This document shows positions 52,257-63,185 of a stretch of DNA of 64,000 nt, in pieces. Below the pieces are notes generated by a model that saw nothing but the letters and a program-made list of their open reading frames with translations, made no database searches and had not been told where the DNA came from. The position numbers and the translations under genes are program-made. Every line of letters starts with the position of its first letter. Position 1 is the first letter of the stretch. The DNA comes from Pseudomonas urmiensis (lineage in GTDB: Bacteria; Pseudomonadota; Gammaproteobacteria; Pseudomonadales; Pseudomonadaceae). The DNA is taken from assembly GCF_014268815.2 (NCBI RefSeq), contig NZ_JABWRE020000002.1:124001-188000 (forward strand), read 5' to 3'.

Positions 52257-53693
52257 ATGCTGCGCAAACTTTCACTGGCGATTGCCGTGTCTTGTGCGTC
52301 CAACGGAGCGGTATGGGCAGCGGATGTGCCCATGACGATCAAGACCGACCTGGTCAGCGTCTATCAGGAGGCCGCCAGCAACAACGCCGACCTCGCCGCC
52401 GCCCGTGCCGACTACGGCGCCCGCCGCGAGGTGGTGCCGCAAGCCCGGGCAGGCCTGCTGCCGAATCTCTCGGCCGGCGCCGAGATGATGAATACCCGGA
52501 CCAAGCTCGACGAGCCCTCGATCACCTCCAATCGCAGTGGCAACTCGTGGAGTGCGACCCTGTCGCAGCCGATCTTCCGCGCCGACCGCTGGTTCCAGTT
52601 GCAGGCGGCCGAAGCGGTCAACGAGCAGGCCGCGCTGGAACTCTCGGCCACCGAGCAGAACCTGATCCTGCAAACCGCGGAAAACTACTTTGCCGTGCTA
52701 CGCGCCCAGGACAACCTGGCCTCGACCAAGGCCGAGGAAGCGGCCTTCAAGCGCCAGCTGGACCAATCCAATGAACGCTTCGACGTCGGCCTTTCCGACA
52801 AGACCGACGTGCTGCAATCGCAGGCCAGCTACGACACTGCAAGGGCCAATCGGATCATCGCCGAGCGCCAGGTGCAGGACGCCTTCGAAGCCCTGGTGAC
52901 CTTGACCAACCGCGAATATGGCTCGCTGCAAGGGGTGGTTCACAGCCTGCCAATCCAGGTGCCGACCCCCAACGACGCCAAGGCCTGGGTCGAAACGGCA
53001 GCCCGGCAGAACCTCAACCTGCTGGCGACCAACCACGCCGTCACCGCCGCCGAAGAAACCCTGCGCCAGCGCAAGGCCGGCCACGCGCCAACCGTGGATG
53101 CGGTGGCCCGCTATCAGAAAGGTGACAACGACAGCCTTGGCTTCACCAACCCCGCGCCGCAAGCCGGGGTGCGTTATGGCGGCGATGTCGAGCAGACCAG
53201 CATTGGCTTGCAGTTGAATATCCCGATCTACAGCGGCGGCTTGACCAGCTCGCAAGTGCGCGAGGCCTATCAGCGCCTGAGCCAGAGCGAGCAACAGCGC
53301 GAAAGCCTGCGCCGCCAGGTGGTGGAGAACACCCGTAACCTGCACCGAGCAGTGAACACCGATGTCGAGCAGGTACAGGCGCGCAAGCAGTCGATCATTT
53401 CCAACCAGAGTGCGTTGGAAGCGACCGAAATTGGCTATCAGGTAGGTACGCGCAACATCGTCGATGTGCTCGATGCGCAGCGTCAGCTGTACACCTCGGT
53501 GCGCGACTACAACAACAGCCGCTATGACTACATCCTCGACAACCTGCGCCTGAAGCAGGCGGCCGGGACCTTGAGCCCGCAAGATCTGCAGGATCTGGGG
53601 CGCTACCTGAAGGCCGATTACAATCCGGACCGGGATTTCCTGCCGCCGGACCTGGCGGCGGCAGCGGCGAAGAATTTCGAACGCAGGCCCTGA
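52257..53693 (+). CDS. TolC-family outer-membrane channel protein
   Basis: A 478-aa trimeric outer-membrane efflux duct. Signal peptide about residues 1-21 (ending AVWA), then two tandem OEP repeats. The first contains SVYQEAASNNADLAAARADY and FDVGLSDKTDVLQSQASYDTA. The second contains QLNIPIYSGGLTSSQVREAY and YQVGTRNIVDVLDAQRQLY. It is encoded alone, as E. coli tolC is. It likely serves type I secretion and efflux pumps whose own outer-membrane protein is missing. A REP doublet follows the gene. Confidence 0.93.
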   Translation: MLRKLSLAIAVSCASNGAVWAADVPMTIKTDLVSVYQEAASNNADLAAARADYGARREVVPQARAGLLPNLSAGAEMMNTRTKLDEPSITSNRSGNSWSATLSQPIFRADRWFQLQAAEAVNEQAALELSATEQNLILQTAENYFAVLRAQDNLASTKAEEAAFKRQLDQSNERFDVGLSDKTDVLQSQASYDTARANRIIAERQVQDAFEALVTLTNREYGSLQGVVHSLPIQVPTPNDAKAWVETAARQNLNLLATNHAVTAAEETLRQRKAGHAPTVDAVARYQKGDNDSLGFTNPAPQAGVRYGGDVEQTSIGLQLNIPIYSGGLTSSQVREAYQRLSQSEQQRESLRRQVVENTRNLHRAVNTDVEQVQARKQSIISNQSALEATEIGYQVGTRNIVDVLDAQRQLYTSVRDYNNSRYDYILDNLRLKQAAGTLSPQDLQDLGRYLKADYNPDRDFLPPDLAAAAAKNFERRP

Positions 53694-53708
53694 AGGCCAG
53701 GCTAGACC

Positions 53709-53803
53709 GGCCTCGTCGCGGGGCAAGCCCGCTCCCACGCTGTCGACGCACCCTCATGAACGTGCAACACAACGTGGGCGCGGGCTCCCCCCGCGATGAG
53801 GCC
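53709..53803. repeat. REP doublet between the tolC-family gene and waaA
   Basis: Inverted arms 53709-53739 and 53773-53803 pair with few mismatches (GGCCTC/GAGGCC, TCGCGGGG/CCCCGCGA, AGCCCGC/GCGGGCT, CCCACG/CGTGGG). They sit between convergent genes. Confidence 0.82.
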
Positions 53804-53820
53804 CGAGAGGACCGCCTCGT

Positions 53821-55092
53821 TCAGCGAATCAGCGCGCCCAGCCCATCTAGCAACCGCTGCAACGCGCCTTGATTGGCCTGCATCACCGCCCGCCCCGCCT
53901 CGCCCATGCGCCGCGCATCCTGCGGCAACTCAACCAGCCGGCGCACAGCTGCAGCCAGCCCCTCGGCATCGTCCACCGCCTGCAAGGCCCCGGCATCGCG
54001 CAGCATCGCGCTGATCTCCAGGAAGTTGAACACGTGCGGCCCCATGATCACCGGCAGCGCCAGCGCCGCCGGCTCCAGCGGGTTATGCCCGCCAGTGGCC
54101 ACCAGGCTGCCGCCAACGAAGGCGATATCGGCCAGCGCATACAAGAACAGCAACTCACCCATGGTGTCGCCCAGTAGCACCCGCGTCTGGCCATCGACTG
54201 CATCGCCGCTCGAACGCCGCACCGTGGCGAACTGCTCACGACACAGCTCATGCACCGCGTTGAACCGCTCAGGGTGGCGCGGCACCAGGATCAACAGCGC
54301 ATCGCCGTGCACTTCCAGCAACTGCCGATGGGCCTCGAGCACCAGGGCATCCTCGCCCTCATGGGTACTGGCGGCGATCCATACCGGACGCTGCTCGGCC
54401 TGCCACTGCTCACGCAATTGCCGGGCGCGCGGCAACAGCTGCGCGTCGAGCTTGAGGTCGAACTTGATCGAGCCGGTCACCTGCACGCATTCGGGCCGCG
54501 CGCCCAGGCTGCGAAAGCGCTCGGCTTCGACCTCGGTCTGCACCGCAATCAGGTTCATTTCGGCCAGCATGGGCCGGGTCAGGCCGGCGAAGCGCCCATA
54601 ACCACGGGCCGAACGCTCAGACAACCGGGCGTTGGCCAAGGCCACCGGGATGCCGCGCTTGGCGCACTGATGAATGTGGTTCGGCCACAACTCGGTTTCC
54701 ATGATGATGCCCAGCCGCGGCCGCACATGATCAAGAAAGCGCCCTGCAGCCCACGGCAAGTCGTAGGGCAAGTAGCAGTGCTGGACGCGCGGCTCATCGG
54801 CGAACATCGCGCGAATCCGTTCCGAGCCGGTCGGGGTCATGCAGGTCAAGGTAATGGGCAGGTCTGGATAGGCCTTGAGCAAGGCCCGCACCATTGGCGC
54901 GGCAGCGATGCTTTCACCGACCGAAACCGCATGCACCCAGATGCCACCCTGCTGCATGGCCGGCAGACCCAGGGCGAAGCGCTCGCCGATGCGTTGGCCA
55001 TACGCGGGCGCCTTGCGCGCCCGCAGGAACAGGCGCAGCGCAACCAGCGGCAGGCCCAGGTGAAACAGCAAGGTATAGAGGGTTCTGTTCAT
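53821..55092 (-). CDS. waaA: 3-deoxy-D-manno-octulosonic acid (Kdo) transferase WaaA
   Basis: A 423-aa glycosyltransferase that adds Kdo residues to lipid IVA at the cytoplasmic face of the inner membrane, the first step of LPS core assembly. The N-terminal membrane anchor (TLYTLLFHLGLPLVALRLFL) precedes the Rossmann domains with GIWVHAVSVGESIAAAP and METELWPN. In the second half, FVGGSLVATGGHNPLEPAAL is the donor-binding loop. The start MNRTLYTLLF was preferred to a longer frame. Confidence 0.96.
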   Translation of the reverse strand: MNRTLYTLLFHLGLPLVALRLFLRARKAPAYGQRIGERFALGLPAMQQGGIWVHAVSVGESIAAAPMVRALLKAYPDLPITLTCMTPTGSERIRAMFADEPRVQHCYLPYDLPWAAGRFLDHVRPRLGIIMETELWPNHIHQCAKRGIPVALANARLSERSARGYGRFAGLTRPMLAEMNLIAVQTEVEAERFRSLGARPECVQVTGSIKFDLKLDAQLLPRARQLREQWQAEQRPVWIAASTHEGEDALVLEAHRQLLEVHGDALLILVPRHPERFNAVHELCREQFATVRRSSGDAVDGQTRVLLGDTMGELLFLYALADIAFVGGSLVATGGHNPLEPAALALPVIMGPHVFNFLEISAMLRDAGALQAVDDAEGLAAAVRRLVELPQDARRMGEAGRAVMQANQGALQRLLDGLGALIR

Positions 55093-55194
55093 GGCGGCGC
55101 AGTTTACTAGGAACTGTATGAAAAGGCCTGCGCTTAGGCCTGTCCGGTAAAAAAACGCCACACAATCACTTGCCCGGCCGCTTTTCCTACAGCC

Positions 55195-56085
55195 CTAGCC
55201 AATTGCCCGCAGGTGCACGGCGAAACGTTCCGCAAGCCATTGTGCTGCCGGCCCCAGTGGCTGATCGCGACGCCAGGCCAGCTCCACCACCAACGCAGGC
55301 GGGCGCCACTCACTGTCGAGCTCGACCATCTGCGCCTGATAGGTCGGGTACTGCACCACATGCCGCGGCAACCAGGCCCAACCCAGGCCACGCATGAGCA
55401 GCTCGGCCATCGCATAGAAACTGTCGGCCCGCCAGATCTGCGGGCTGATCGCCTCGCCGCCGGGATAACCACTCTGTTGCGGGGTGATCAACAGCTGCCG
55501 ATGGCGGGCCAACTGCTGACGATTGACCCGCCCCTCGCGGGCCAGCGGATGATCGACGGCGCACACCGTGACCATTTCCACGCTGCCCAGGGCGCGCCGC
55601 TCCAGTGAGGCAGGAATGCGCTCGTGGTGAAAGAACAGGCCCAGGTCGGAGTGGCGCTCGACCAGCTTGCGTGCCACATCGCCCTGGGCGCCGCTGGCCA
55701 ACTGCACCTCCAGGAACGGAAAGCGGCTGGCCAGCTCATCCAGGCTGTCGATTACCGGCTGGTAAGGCATTGCCTCATCCTGGGCCACCCGCAGCAGTGC
55801 CTCCTGGCCGCGCATCAATGCCAACGCCCGCCCCTCCAGGCGCTCACACTGGCGCAGCAATTCGCGGGTATCTTCGAGCAAGGCCGCGCCGCGTTCGGTC
55901 AATTGCGGCTGACGCCCACTGCTGCGCTCGAACAGCGTCACGCCAAGGTCGGCCTCCAGCAGAGCGATGGCGCTGCTCACCGCGGACTGCGCCTTACGCT
56001 GTTCGCGGGCAACCGCAGAAAACGAGCGCAGCTCAGCCACCCGGACGAACAGACGCAGCTGTTCAAGGTTCCACTGCTCGGCCAT
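55195..56085 (-). CDS. LysR-family transcriptional regulator
   Basis: A 296-aa regulator with an N-terminal winged helix-turn-helix (LEQLRLFVRVAELRSFSAVAREQRKAQSAVSSAI) and a C-terminal periplasmic-binding-like effector domain. AGGAG lies eight bases before the ATG. It is divergent from the SMR efflux gene across 86 bp, so it probably regulates that gene and itself. The effector is unknown. Confidence 0.92.
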   Translation of the reverse strand: MAEQWNLEQLRLFVRVAELRSFSAVAREQRKAQSAVSSAIALLEADLGVTLFERSSGRQPQLTERGAALLEDTRELLRQCERLEGRALALMRGQEALLRVAQDEAMPYQPVIDSLDELASRFPFLEVQLASGAQGDVARKLVERHSDLGLFFHHERIPASLERRALGSVEMVTVCAVDHPLAREGRVNRQQLARHRQLLITPQQSGYPGGEAISPQIWRADSFYAMAELLMRGLGWAWLPRHVVQYPTYQAQMVELDSEWRPPALVVELAWRRDQPLGPAAQWLAERFAVHLRAIG

Positions 56086-56107
56086 CAACCTATCTCCTTA
56101 TATGATA

Positions 56108-56122
56108 GGTAATGACTTTACC
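56108..56122. promoter_or_regulatory. Candidate LysR operator
   Basis: GGTAA-TGACT-TTACC is a perfect 5-bp inverted repeat with a 5-bp spacer, in the short intergenic region between the divergent LysR and SMR genes. Confidence 0.4.
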
Positions 56123-56171
56123 GCATCCCAGGAACGCCTAAAATGCCTGCCTAGCAACCGAGGATCACCGC

Positions 56172-56504
56172 ATGAACGCCTACACCTACCTGGCCATCGC
56201 CATCTGCGCCGAAGTCATCGCCACCGCTTCGATGAAAGCCGTCAAGGGCCTGAGCACTCCCCTGCCACTGCTGCTGATGGTCTGCGGCTACGCCGTCGCG
56301 TTCTGGATGCTGACCCTGGTGGTGCGCAGCATCCCGGTGGGCATTGCCTACGCCATCTGGTCGGGCCTGGGTATCGTCCTGATCAGCATCGCCGCGCTGG
56401 TGATCTACGGGCAGAAACTGGATGTCCCGGCCATGCTTGGGATGGCCATGATCGTCGGTGGCGTAGTGGTGATCCAGGTGTTCAGCAAGACCGCTGGACA
56501 CTGA
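56172..56504 (+). CDS. SMR-family small multidrug efflux protein
   Basis: A 110-aa four-helix transporter of the EmrE/Sug type that works as an antiparallel dimer exchanging protons for cationic or guanidinium-type substrates. The essential membrane glutamate is E14 in AICAEVIATASMK. The helix-3 signature VGIAYAIWSGLGIV and the TM4 dimer motif are present. Divergent LysR gene upstream. Confidence 0.93.
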   Translation: MNAYTYLAIAICAEVIATASMKAVKGLSTPLPLLLMVCGYAVAFWMLTLVVRSIPVGIAYAIWSGLGIVLISIAALVIYGQKLDVPAMLGMAMIVGGVVVIQVFSKTAGH

Positions 56505-56591
56505 TCCAGCGCACGCTGATAAGCCCTCACGCCAGCCTCGATCGCAACACCCTGTATACTGCTCAACTGTCCCAGTATTCGAGGTGCCCGC

Positions 56592-57767
56592 ATGCCATCT
56601 GCCATTTCCACTGACGTGTTGATCGTCGGCGCCGGGGTCGCAGGCCTCTGGCTCAATGCCCGCCTGCGGCGCCTGGGCTACTCGACCGTGCTGGTGGAAC
56701 GCGCCAGCCTCGGCGGCGAGCAGACCATCAAATCGCAAGGCATCATTCACGGCGGCATCAAATATGCCCTGACCGGCAGCCTGACCGGCGCTTCCGAAGC
56801 CATCGCCGACATGCCGCGCCGCTGGCGCGACGCGCTTAACGGCAGCGGTGAGCTGAACCTGGATAAGGTCCGCCTGCTCTCCGACGCCCACTACCTGTGG
56901 TCGCCCGGCAGCCTGCTGGGCAATGTCACCAGTTTCTTCGCCAGCAAGGCCATGCGTGGCCGAGTCGATCAGGTCAAGGGCGAGCAACTGCCGCCAGCCC
57001 TACAAGACCGTGCCTTCAAGGGCAAGGTCTATCGCCTGGCCGAACTGGTCATCGACGTGCCCAGCCTGCTGGCCAACCTGGCCGAGCTGGCCGGTGACAG
57101 CCTGCTGGCCGGCGAGCGGATCGAACCGCTGCACGACGCTGACGAGCTGGTCGGCCTGCGCGTCGACGGCCGCGACATTCGCGCCCAGCGCATCGTCCTC
57201 AGCGCCGGCGCCGGTACCGAAGAGCTGCTCCACGCCCTGGGCTTGAGCCAACCCGCCATGCAGCGCCGACCACTGCACATGGTCCTGGCCAAAGGGCCGA
57301 ACCTCAAGCCGCTGTATGCCCACTGCCTGGGTGGCGGGCCAAAGCCACGCATTACCGTGACCACCCACCCGGCCGCAGATGGCCAGTGGGTCTGGTACCT
57401 CGGGGGCGATCTTGCCGAAGCCCATGGTGTGGCCCGCGAGCCGGCTGCACAAATTGCCGCCGCACAGAAAGAAGTCGCCGACCTGCTGCCCTGGGTAGAC
57501 CAGAGCCAGGTCCGTTGGGCCACCCTGCGCGTCGATCGCGCCGAGCCTGCGCAATCGGGCCTGGTCCGCCCGGACAACGCCTTCCTCGCCGAACAACAGC
57601 GCCTGCTGGTTGGCTGGCCAACCAAGCTGGCCTTGGCCCCGGACTTCTCCGACCGGGTACTGGCAAGCCTTGAGCGTGACGGCATCCGCCCGGCAGCCCA
57701 ACCTGATCTGGCCGACCTGCCGCGCCCCGCGCTCGGCGTTGCGGCCTGGGAGCAACTGCTGCCATGA
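56592..57767 (+). CDS. FAD-dependent oxidoreductase (DAO family)
   Basis: A 391-aa protein with an N-terminal Rossmann FAD motif VLIVGAGVAGLWLNARLRRLG and a second characteristic segment QGIIHGGIKYAL. The later ILSAGAGTEELLHALGL fits the DAO/glycerol-3-phosphate dehydrogenase-like fold. The substrate is unknown. GAGGTG precedes the ATG, and a TATACT box is seen about 40 bp upstream. It overlaps the aldo/keto reductase by four bases. Confidence 0.8.
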   Translation: MPSAISTDVLIVGAGVAGLWLNARLRRLGYSTVLVERASLGGEQTIKSQGIIHGGIKYALTGSLTGASEAIADMPRRWRDALNGSGELNLDKVRLLSDAHYLWSPGSLLGNVTSFFASKAMRGRVDQVKGEQLPPALQDRAFKGKVYRLAELVIDVPSLLANLAELAGDSLLAGERIEPLHDADELVGLRVDGRDIRAQRIVLSAGAGTEELLHALGLSQPAMQRRPLHMVLAKGPNLKPLYAHCLGGGPKPRITVTTHPAADGQWVWYLGGDLAEAHGVAREPAAQIAAAQKEVADLLPWVDQSQVRWATLRVDRAEPAQSGLVRPDNAFLAEQQRLLVGWPTKLALAPDFSDRVLASLERDGIRPAAQPDLADLPRPALGVAAWEQLLP

Positions 57768-58576
57768 CCCTGCCAACCCTGCATGACCTGCACCGCGCCT
57801 TGGGTAGCACCGGGCTCAAGGTTTCCCCGCTGGGCCTGGGCACGGTCAAACTCGGCCGCGACCAGGGCGTCAAATACCCCAACGGCTTCACCATCCCTGG
57901 CGACGACGATGCGCGCCTGCTGCTGGCCCAGGCCCGGGAGCTGGGGATCAACCTGATCGACACCGCCCCGGCCTATGGTCGCAGTGAAGAACGCCTCGGC
58001 CCGCTGCTGCGCGGCCAGCGTGATCAATGGGTGATCGTCAGCAAGGTTGGCGAAGAGTTCGAGGACGGCCAGTCGCGCTTCGATTTCAGCGCGGCGCACA
58101 CGCGTTTTTCCGTTGAGCGCAGCCTCAAGCGCCTGGAGACCGACCACATCGAACTGGTGCTGGTGCATTCGGATGGCAACGACCTGGCGATCCTTGAGCA
58201 GCAAGAGGTCTATCAAACCCTCGCCGCCCTCAAGCAAGAAGGCAAGATCCTCGGCTTTGGCTTCTCCGGCAAGACCGCTGCGGGCGGGCTCAAGGCGCTG
58301 GAGCAAGGCGACTGTGCGATGGTCACCTACAACCTCAACGAGCAAGCCGAACGCCCGGTGCTGGACTACGCTGCCGAGCACGGCAAGGCCATCCTGGTGA
58401 AGAAGGCCCTGGCCAGCGGTCACGTATGCCTGGCGCCCGGGGTCGATCCGGTGCAGGCCAGCTTTGAGCTGCTGTTCGCCCACCCAGGGGTGAGCAGTGC
58501 TATTGTCGGCACCATCAATCCGCTGCACCTGGCCCATAACGTGGCCACCGTCGCCCGCATCCTGGGCCAGCATTGA
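57764..58576 (+). CDS. Aldo/keto reductase
   Basis: A 270-aa NADPH-dependent aldo/keto reductase barrel. GLGTVKLG opens the fold; LIDTAPAYGRSEERLGPLL holds the catalytic Asp and Tyr, the Lys follows in VSKVGEEF, and the His-bearing strand is LVLVHSDGND. It is coupled to the FAD gene by an ATGA overlap. The substrate is unknown. Confidence 0.88.
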   Translation: MTLPTLHDLHRALGSTGLKVSPLGLGTVKLGRDQGVKYPNGFTIPGDDDARLLLAQARELGINLIDTAPAYGRSEERLGPLLRGQRDQWVIVSKVGEEFEDGQSRFDFSAAHTRFSVERSLKRLETDHIELVLVHSDGNDLAILEQQEVYQTLAALKQEGKILGFGFSGKTAAGGLKALEQGDCAMVTYNLNEQAERPVLDYAAEHGKAILVKKALASGHVCLAPGVDPVQASFELLFAHPGVSSAIVGTINPLHLAHNVATVARILGQH

Positions 58577-58613
58577 GCCGACCTGTCGGCAGTTCTGCGC
58601 AAGGAGGAGCCTC

Positions 58614-59576
58614 GTGCCGCGTACGCTGATTCGCAAGAACCCGAGCAACTTCAAGACCCTGCCGCTGCACGTCGAAGCTACCCCGGACGGCCTGAGTTAC
58701 CAGAGCATCGGCATGCCGCTGAACTTCGCCCAGACCCTGCAACGGCGCAAGGCCGTGCAGTTGGCCGACAGTGAACGTTTCGTGGTCGAGTTGGCCAACC
58801 TGGGTGTTTCGGTACGCCTGACCCTGCACTGGCAGAATCGCGATTACTGGGTGCTGGTACGCCAGCGCCGCCAGGACCGTGGCGATGTGGTGCTCAAGCT
58901 GATTTCCGGCTACGTGCCAGCGCAGGAGCTCAACCTGCCGCTGCACACCGCGATCCAGGAAGTTGCCGAAGAGTGCCTGCTGGAGACGCCCGAAGGCTGG
59001 CTCGGCGGGCGCTTCAACGATACCTGGCTGCCCGCCCCGTATGCCGCGGCCCTGCACTACCGCGAAGCGCTGCCCTTTGTGCTCACCCCGCAGTCGGGCG
59101 CAGCGCGACCGGTGCACTGTGCCAACCTGGTCTTGATGGAACGGCCACGAGCCTATGTGCACCTGCCGACGGCGTCATTGCAGCTGATCTATGACCTGCG
59201 TTTGCAGGTGCCGAGGGAAGCCAAGTCGCTGAGTCTGTTTCATGTCGATGAACGGCTCGAAGGTGATCAATTGGTCGCCCGCCTCAATCGCAAGCGCCCA
59301 GATCTGTACCTGATGCCGCTCAAGGACGGGCAGCCGACTGCCGAGCTTTACACCCTGAAGAAAGATGAGCTGATACCTGCCAGTACCCGTGGCCTGTACC
59401 TGGCGGAGAGCTTTGCCCAGCAGGAAGGCTGGGTGGTGCGTGATGAGCGGATTCGCTGGAAGGAATGGGTGAGGCAGCAGGGGCTGGTGGAGCCCAAGCC
59501 GGATTCGCGGATGCAGCGCTTTACCGGTAAGGCGCGCGCGCTGCTGGAGCGAGCCAGGACAACCCTGCAAAAGTAG
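58614..59576 (+). CDS. Hypothetical protein with divergent Nudix-like motif
   Basis: A 320-aa cytosolic protein starting at GTG (MPRTLIRKNPSNFKTLPLHVEA), six bases after AAGGAGG. Residues around 102-124 read GYVPAQE-LNLPLHTAI-QEVAEECLL. This keeps the GX5E and E-x-x-EE pattern of a Nudix box, with a two-residue insertion, Arg to Gln, and Gly to Leu. A hydrolase role is therefore possible but unproven. No P-loop is visible, so any ATPase name would be unsupported. It is third in the FAD/AKR operon, 37 bp downstream. Confidence 0.7.
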   Translation: MPRTLIRKNPSNFKTLPLHVEATPDGLSYQSIGMPLNFAQTLQRRKAVQLADSERFVVELANLGVSVRLTLHWQNRDYWVLVRQRRQDRGDVVLKLISGYVPAQELNLPLHTAIQEVAEECLLETPEGWLGGRFNDTWLPAPYAAALHYREALPFVLTPQSGAARPVHCANLVLMERPRAYVHLPTASLQLIYDLRLQVPREAKSLSLFHVDERLEGDQLVARLNRKRPDLYLMPLKDGQPTAELYTLKKDELIPASTRGLYLAESFAQQEGWVVRDERIRWKEWVRQQGLVEPKPDSRMQRFTGKARALLERARTTLQK

Positions 59577-59584
59577 CTAGATGC

Positions 59585-59670
59585 ATCGCGGGGCAAGCCC
59601 GCTCCCACCCCGCGCCCCACGTCTTTCTCGGCAGTGGAGTGGGGGCGTGGGAGCGGGCTTGCCCCGCGAT
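59585..59670. repeat. REP doublet between the Nudix-like gene and hldE
   Basis: Two perfect 24-bp inverted copies (59585-59608 and 59647-59670) of the P. putida REP (ATCGCGGGGCAAGCCCGCTC...). They sit between convergent genes. Confidence 0.92.
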
Positions 59671-59679
59671 GGACTCAAC

Positions 59680-61101
59680 TCAATTCTTGCGAATTTTCTC
59701 GACGATGGCGGTGGTAGAGCTGTTCTCCACCAAGCCAAGCACCTTCACCGTACCGCCGTAGCCTTTGACGATATCGGCCCCGACCACCTGGTCGATACCA
59801 TAGTCGCCGCCCTTGACCAGCACATCCGGCTTGACCTGGCTCAGCAGGTTCTCAGGCGTCCCCTCAGGGAAGCTGATCACCCAGTCCACCGCGCCAAGGC
59901 CTGCCAGTACCGCCATGCGCCGGTCGACACTGTTGATCGGCCGACCCGGCCCTTTCAGGCGGCTGACCGAGGCATCATCGTTGACCGCCACGATCAAACG
60001 ATCGCCCTGGGCCCGCGCCTGCTCCAGGTAGGTCACGTGACCGGCATGGAGAATGTCGAAGCAACCGTTGGTGAAGACGATCTTCTCGTTGTGCGCGCGT
60101 GCGTCGTCAATCGCCAGCAACAGCTGGTCAAGACTCAGTACGCCGCGCTCGGAGCCTTCCTCACGCTGAATCGCACGGCGCAGCTCCGGAGCACTGATCG
60201 CCGCAGTACCCAGCTTGCCGACCACGATGCCGGCGGCCAGATTGGCCAGAGCCACCGCATGTGGCAGATCCTCGCCAGCGGCGATGGCAGCAGCCAGGGT
60301 CGAGATGACGGTATCGCCGGCACCGGTAACGTCGAACACTTCACGCGCTCGCGCAGGCAGGTGCAGGGCCGGGTGATCGGCGCGTATGAGGGTCATGCCA
60401 TGCTCGCCACGGGTCACCAGCAGCGCGCCCAGCTCCAAGTCCTGCATCAGTTGCAGGCCCTTGGCGACCAGGTCGGCCTCATCGACGCAGCGGCCGACGA
60501 TGGTCTCGAACTCGCTCAGGTTCGGCGTGATCAAGCTGGCGCCACGGTAAATCGAGAAATCCTTGCCCTTGGGGTCGGCCAACACCGGAATGCCCTTGGC
60601 ACGAGCGGCCTGGACCAGGCTCTGGTGGTTCTTCAGGGCGCCTTTGCCGTAGTCGGAAAGGACCAGCACCTTGACCCCGTCGAGCAGGTTATCGACCTCT
60701 TCGCCCAGCGACAGCGGGTCGGTGGCGAACGGTTCTTCGAAGTCAATGCGCAGCAGTTGCTGGTGACGGCTCATGACCCGCAGCTTGACGATGGTCGGCT
60801 GGTGGGCGATGCGCTGGAAGATCGAGCGCACACCCGCCGCTTGCAGGCTGTTGGCCAGGCTATCGGCAGCTTCATCCTGGCCGGTCACGCCAACCAGCGA
60901 TGCCGGGGCGCCGAGCGCGGCGATGTTCAGCGCGACGTTGGCCGCGCCGCCTGGGCGATCCTCGATCTGTTCGACCTTGACCACAGGCACTGGCGCTTCC
61001 GGCGAAATACGTGAAGTACCGCCATGCCAGTAGCGGTCGAGCATGACATCGCCGACCACCAATACCGGGGCTTGATCGAAACGCGGCATGGACAACTTCA
61101 T
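59680..61101 (-). CDS. hldE: Bifunctional heptose kinase/adenylyltransferase HldE
   Basis: A 473-aa bifunctional enzyme making ADP-D-glycero-D-manno-heptose for LPS inner core. The N-terminal ribokinase domain shows [36 protein letters not shown] and the catalytic TGAGDTVIS. The C-terminal nucleotidyltransferase domain shows [21 protein letters not shown]. The start [13 protein letters not shown] was chosen over a TTG two codons earlier. It follows msbA on the same strand. Confidence 0.97.
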   Translation of the reverse strand: MKLSMPRFDQAPVLVVGDVMLDRYWHGGTSRISPEAPVPVVKVEQIEDRPGGAANVALNIAALGAPASLVGVTGQDEAADSLANSLQAAGVRSIFQRIAHQPTIVKLRVMSRHQQLLRIDFEEPFATDPLSLGEEVDNLLDGVKVLVLSDYGKGALKNHQSLVQAARAKGIPVLADPKGKDFSIYRGASLITPNLSEFETIVGRCVDEADLVAKGLQLMQDLELGALLVTRGEHGMTLIRADHPALHLPARAREVFDVTGAGDTVISTLAAAIAAGEDLPHAVALANLAAGIVVGKLGTAAISAPELRRAIQREEGSERGVLSLDQLLLAIDDARAHNEKIVFTNGCFDILHAGHVTYLEQARAQGDRLIVAVNDDASVSRLKGPGRPINSVDRRMAVLAGLGAVDWVISFPEGTPENLLSQVKPDVLVKGGDYGIDQVVGADIVKGYGGTVKVLGLVENSSTTAIVEKIRKN

Positions 61102-61194
61102 GGGCAACCCATATGGAAAAATTAACAGGGGCAGGATATTAGCACAGGGTAGGCGATGGCTTTACGGCCAACCTGCACCAGACAATCGCAGTGA

Positions 61195-61222
61195 CAATCG
61201 GGGCCGCTAATGGCCCCGATTG
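61195..61222. terminator. Hairpin after msbA
   Basis: CAATCGGGGCC and GGCCCCGATTG form a perfect 11-bp stem with a GCTAAT loop, 8 bp beyond the msbA stop. There is no U-tract. Confidence 0.4.
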
Positions 61223-61229
61223 AAGTGTT

Positions 61230-63041
<1,812 letters not shown>

Positions 63042-63185
63042 CGAGCTCACTGTTCAGGTTGAACCGCAAATTTTAACACAGGCGTTTCCTTGCCAAAGTA
63101 TCGGGCAACACCATCATGGTACTGCTGCCTGTTTTTCGGCATTATGGCCGGTCATTTTTGCTTGCCAGACGACAAGGCCCTATCC

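Noticed and set aside
58614..59576. Annotation as a metal ABC transporter ATPase
   Set aside because: No Walker A, signature or Walker B motif can be seen; the divergent Nudix pattern is the only motif.
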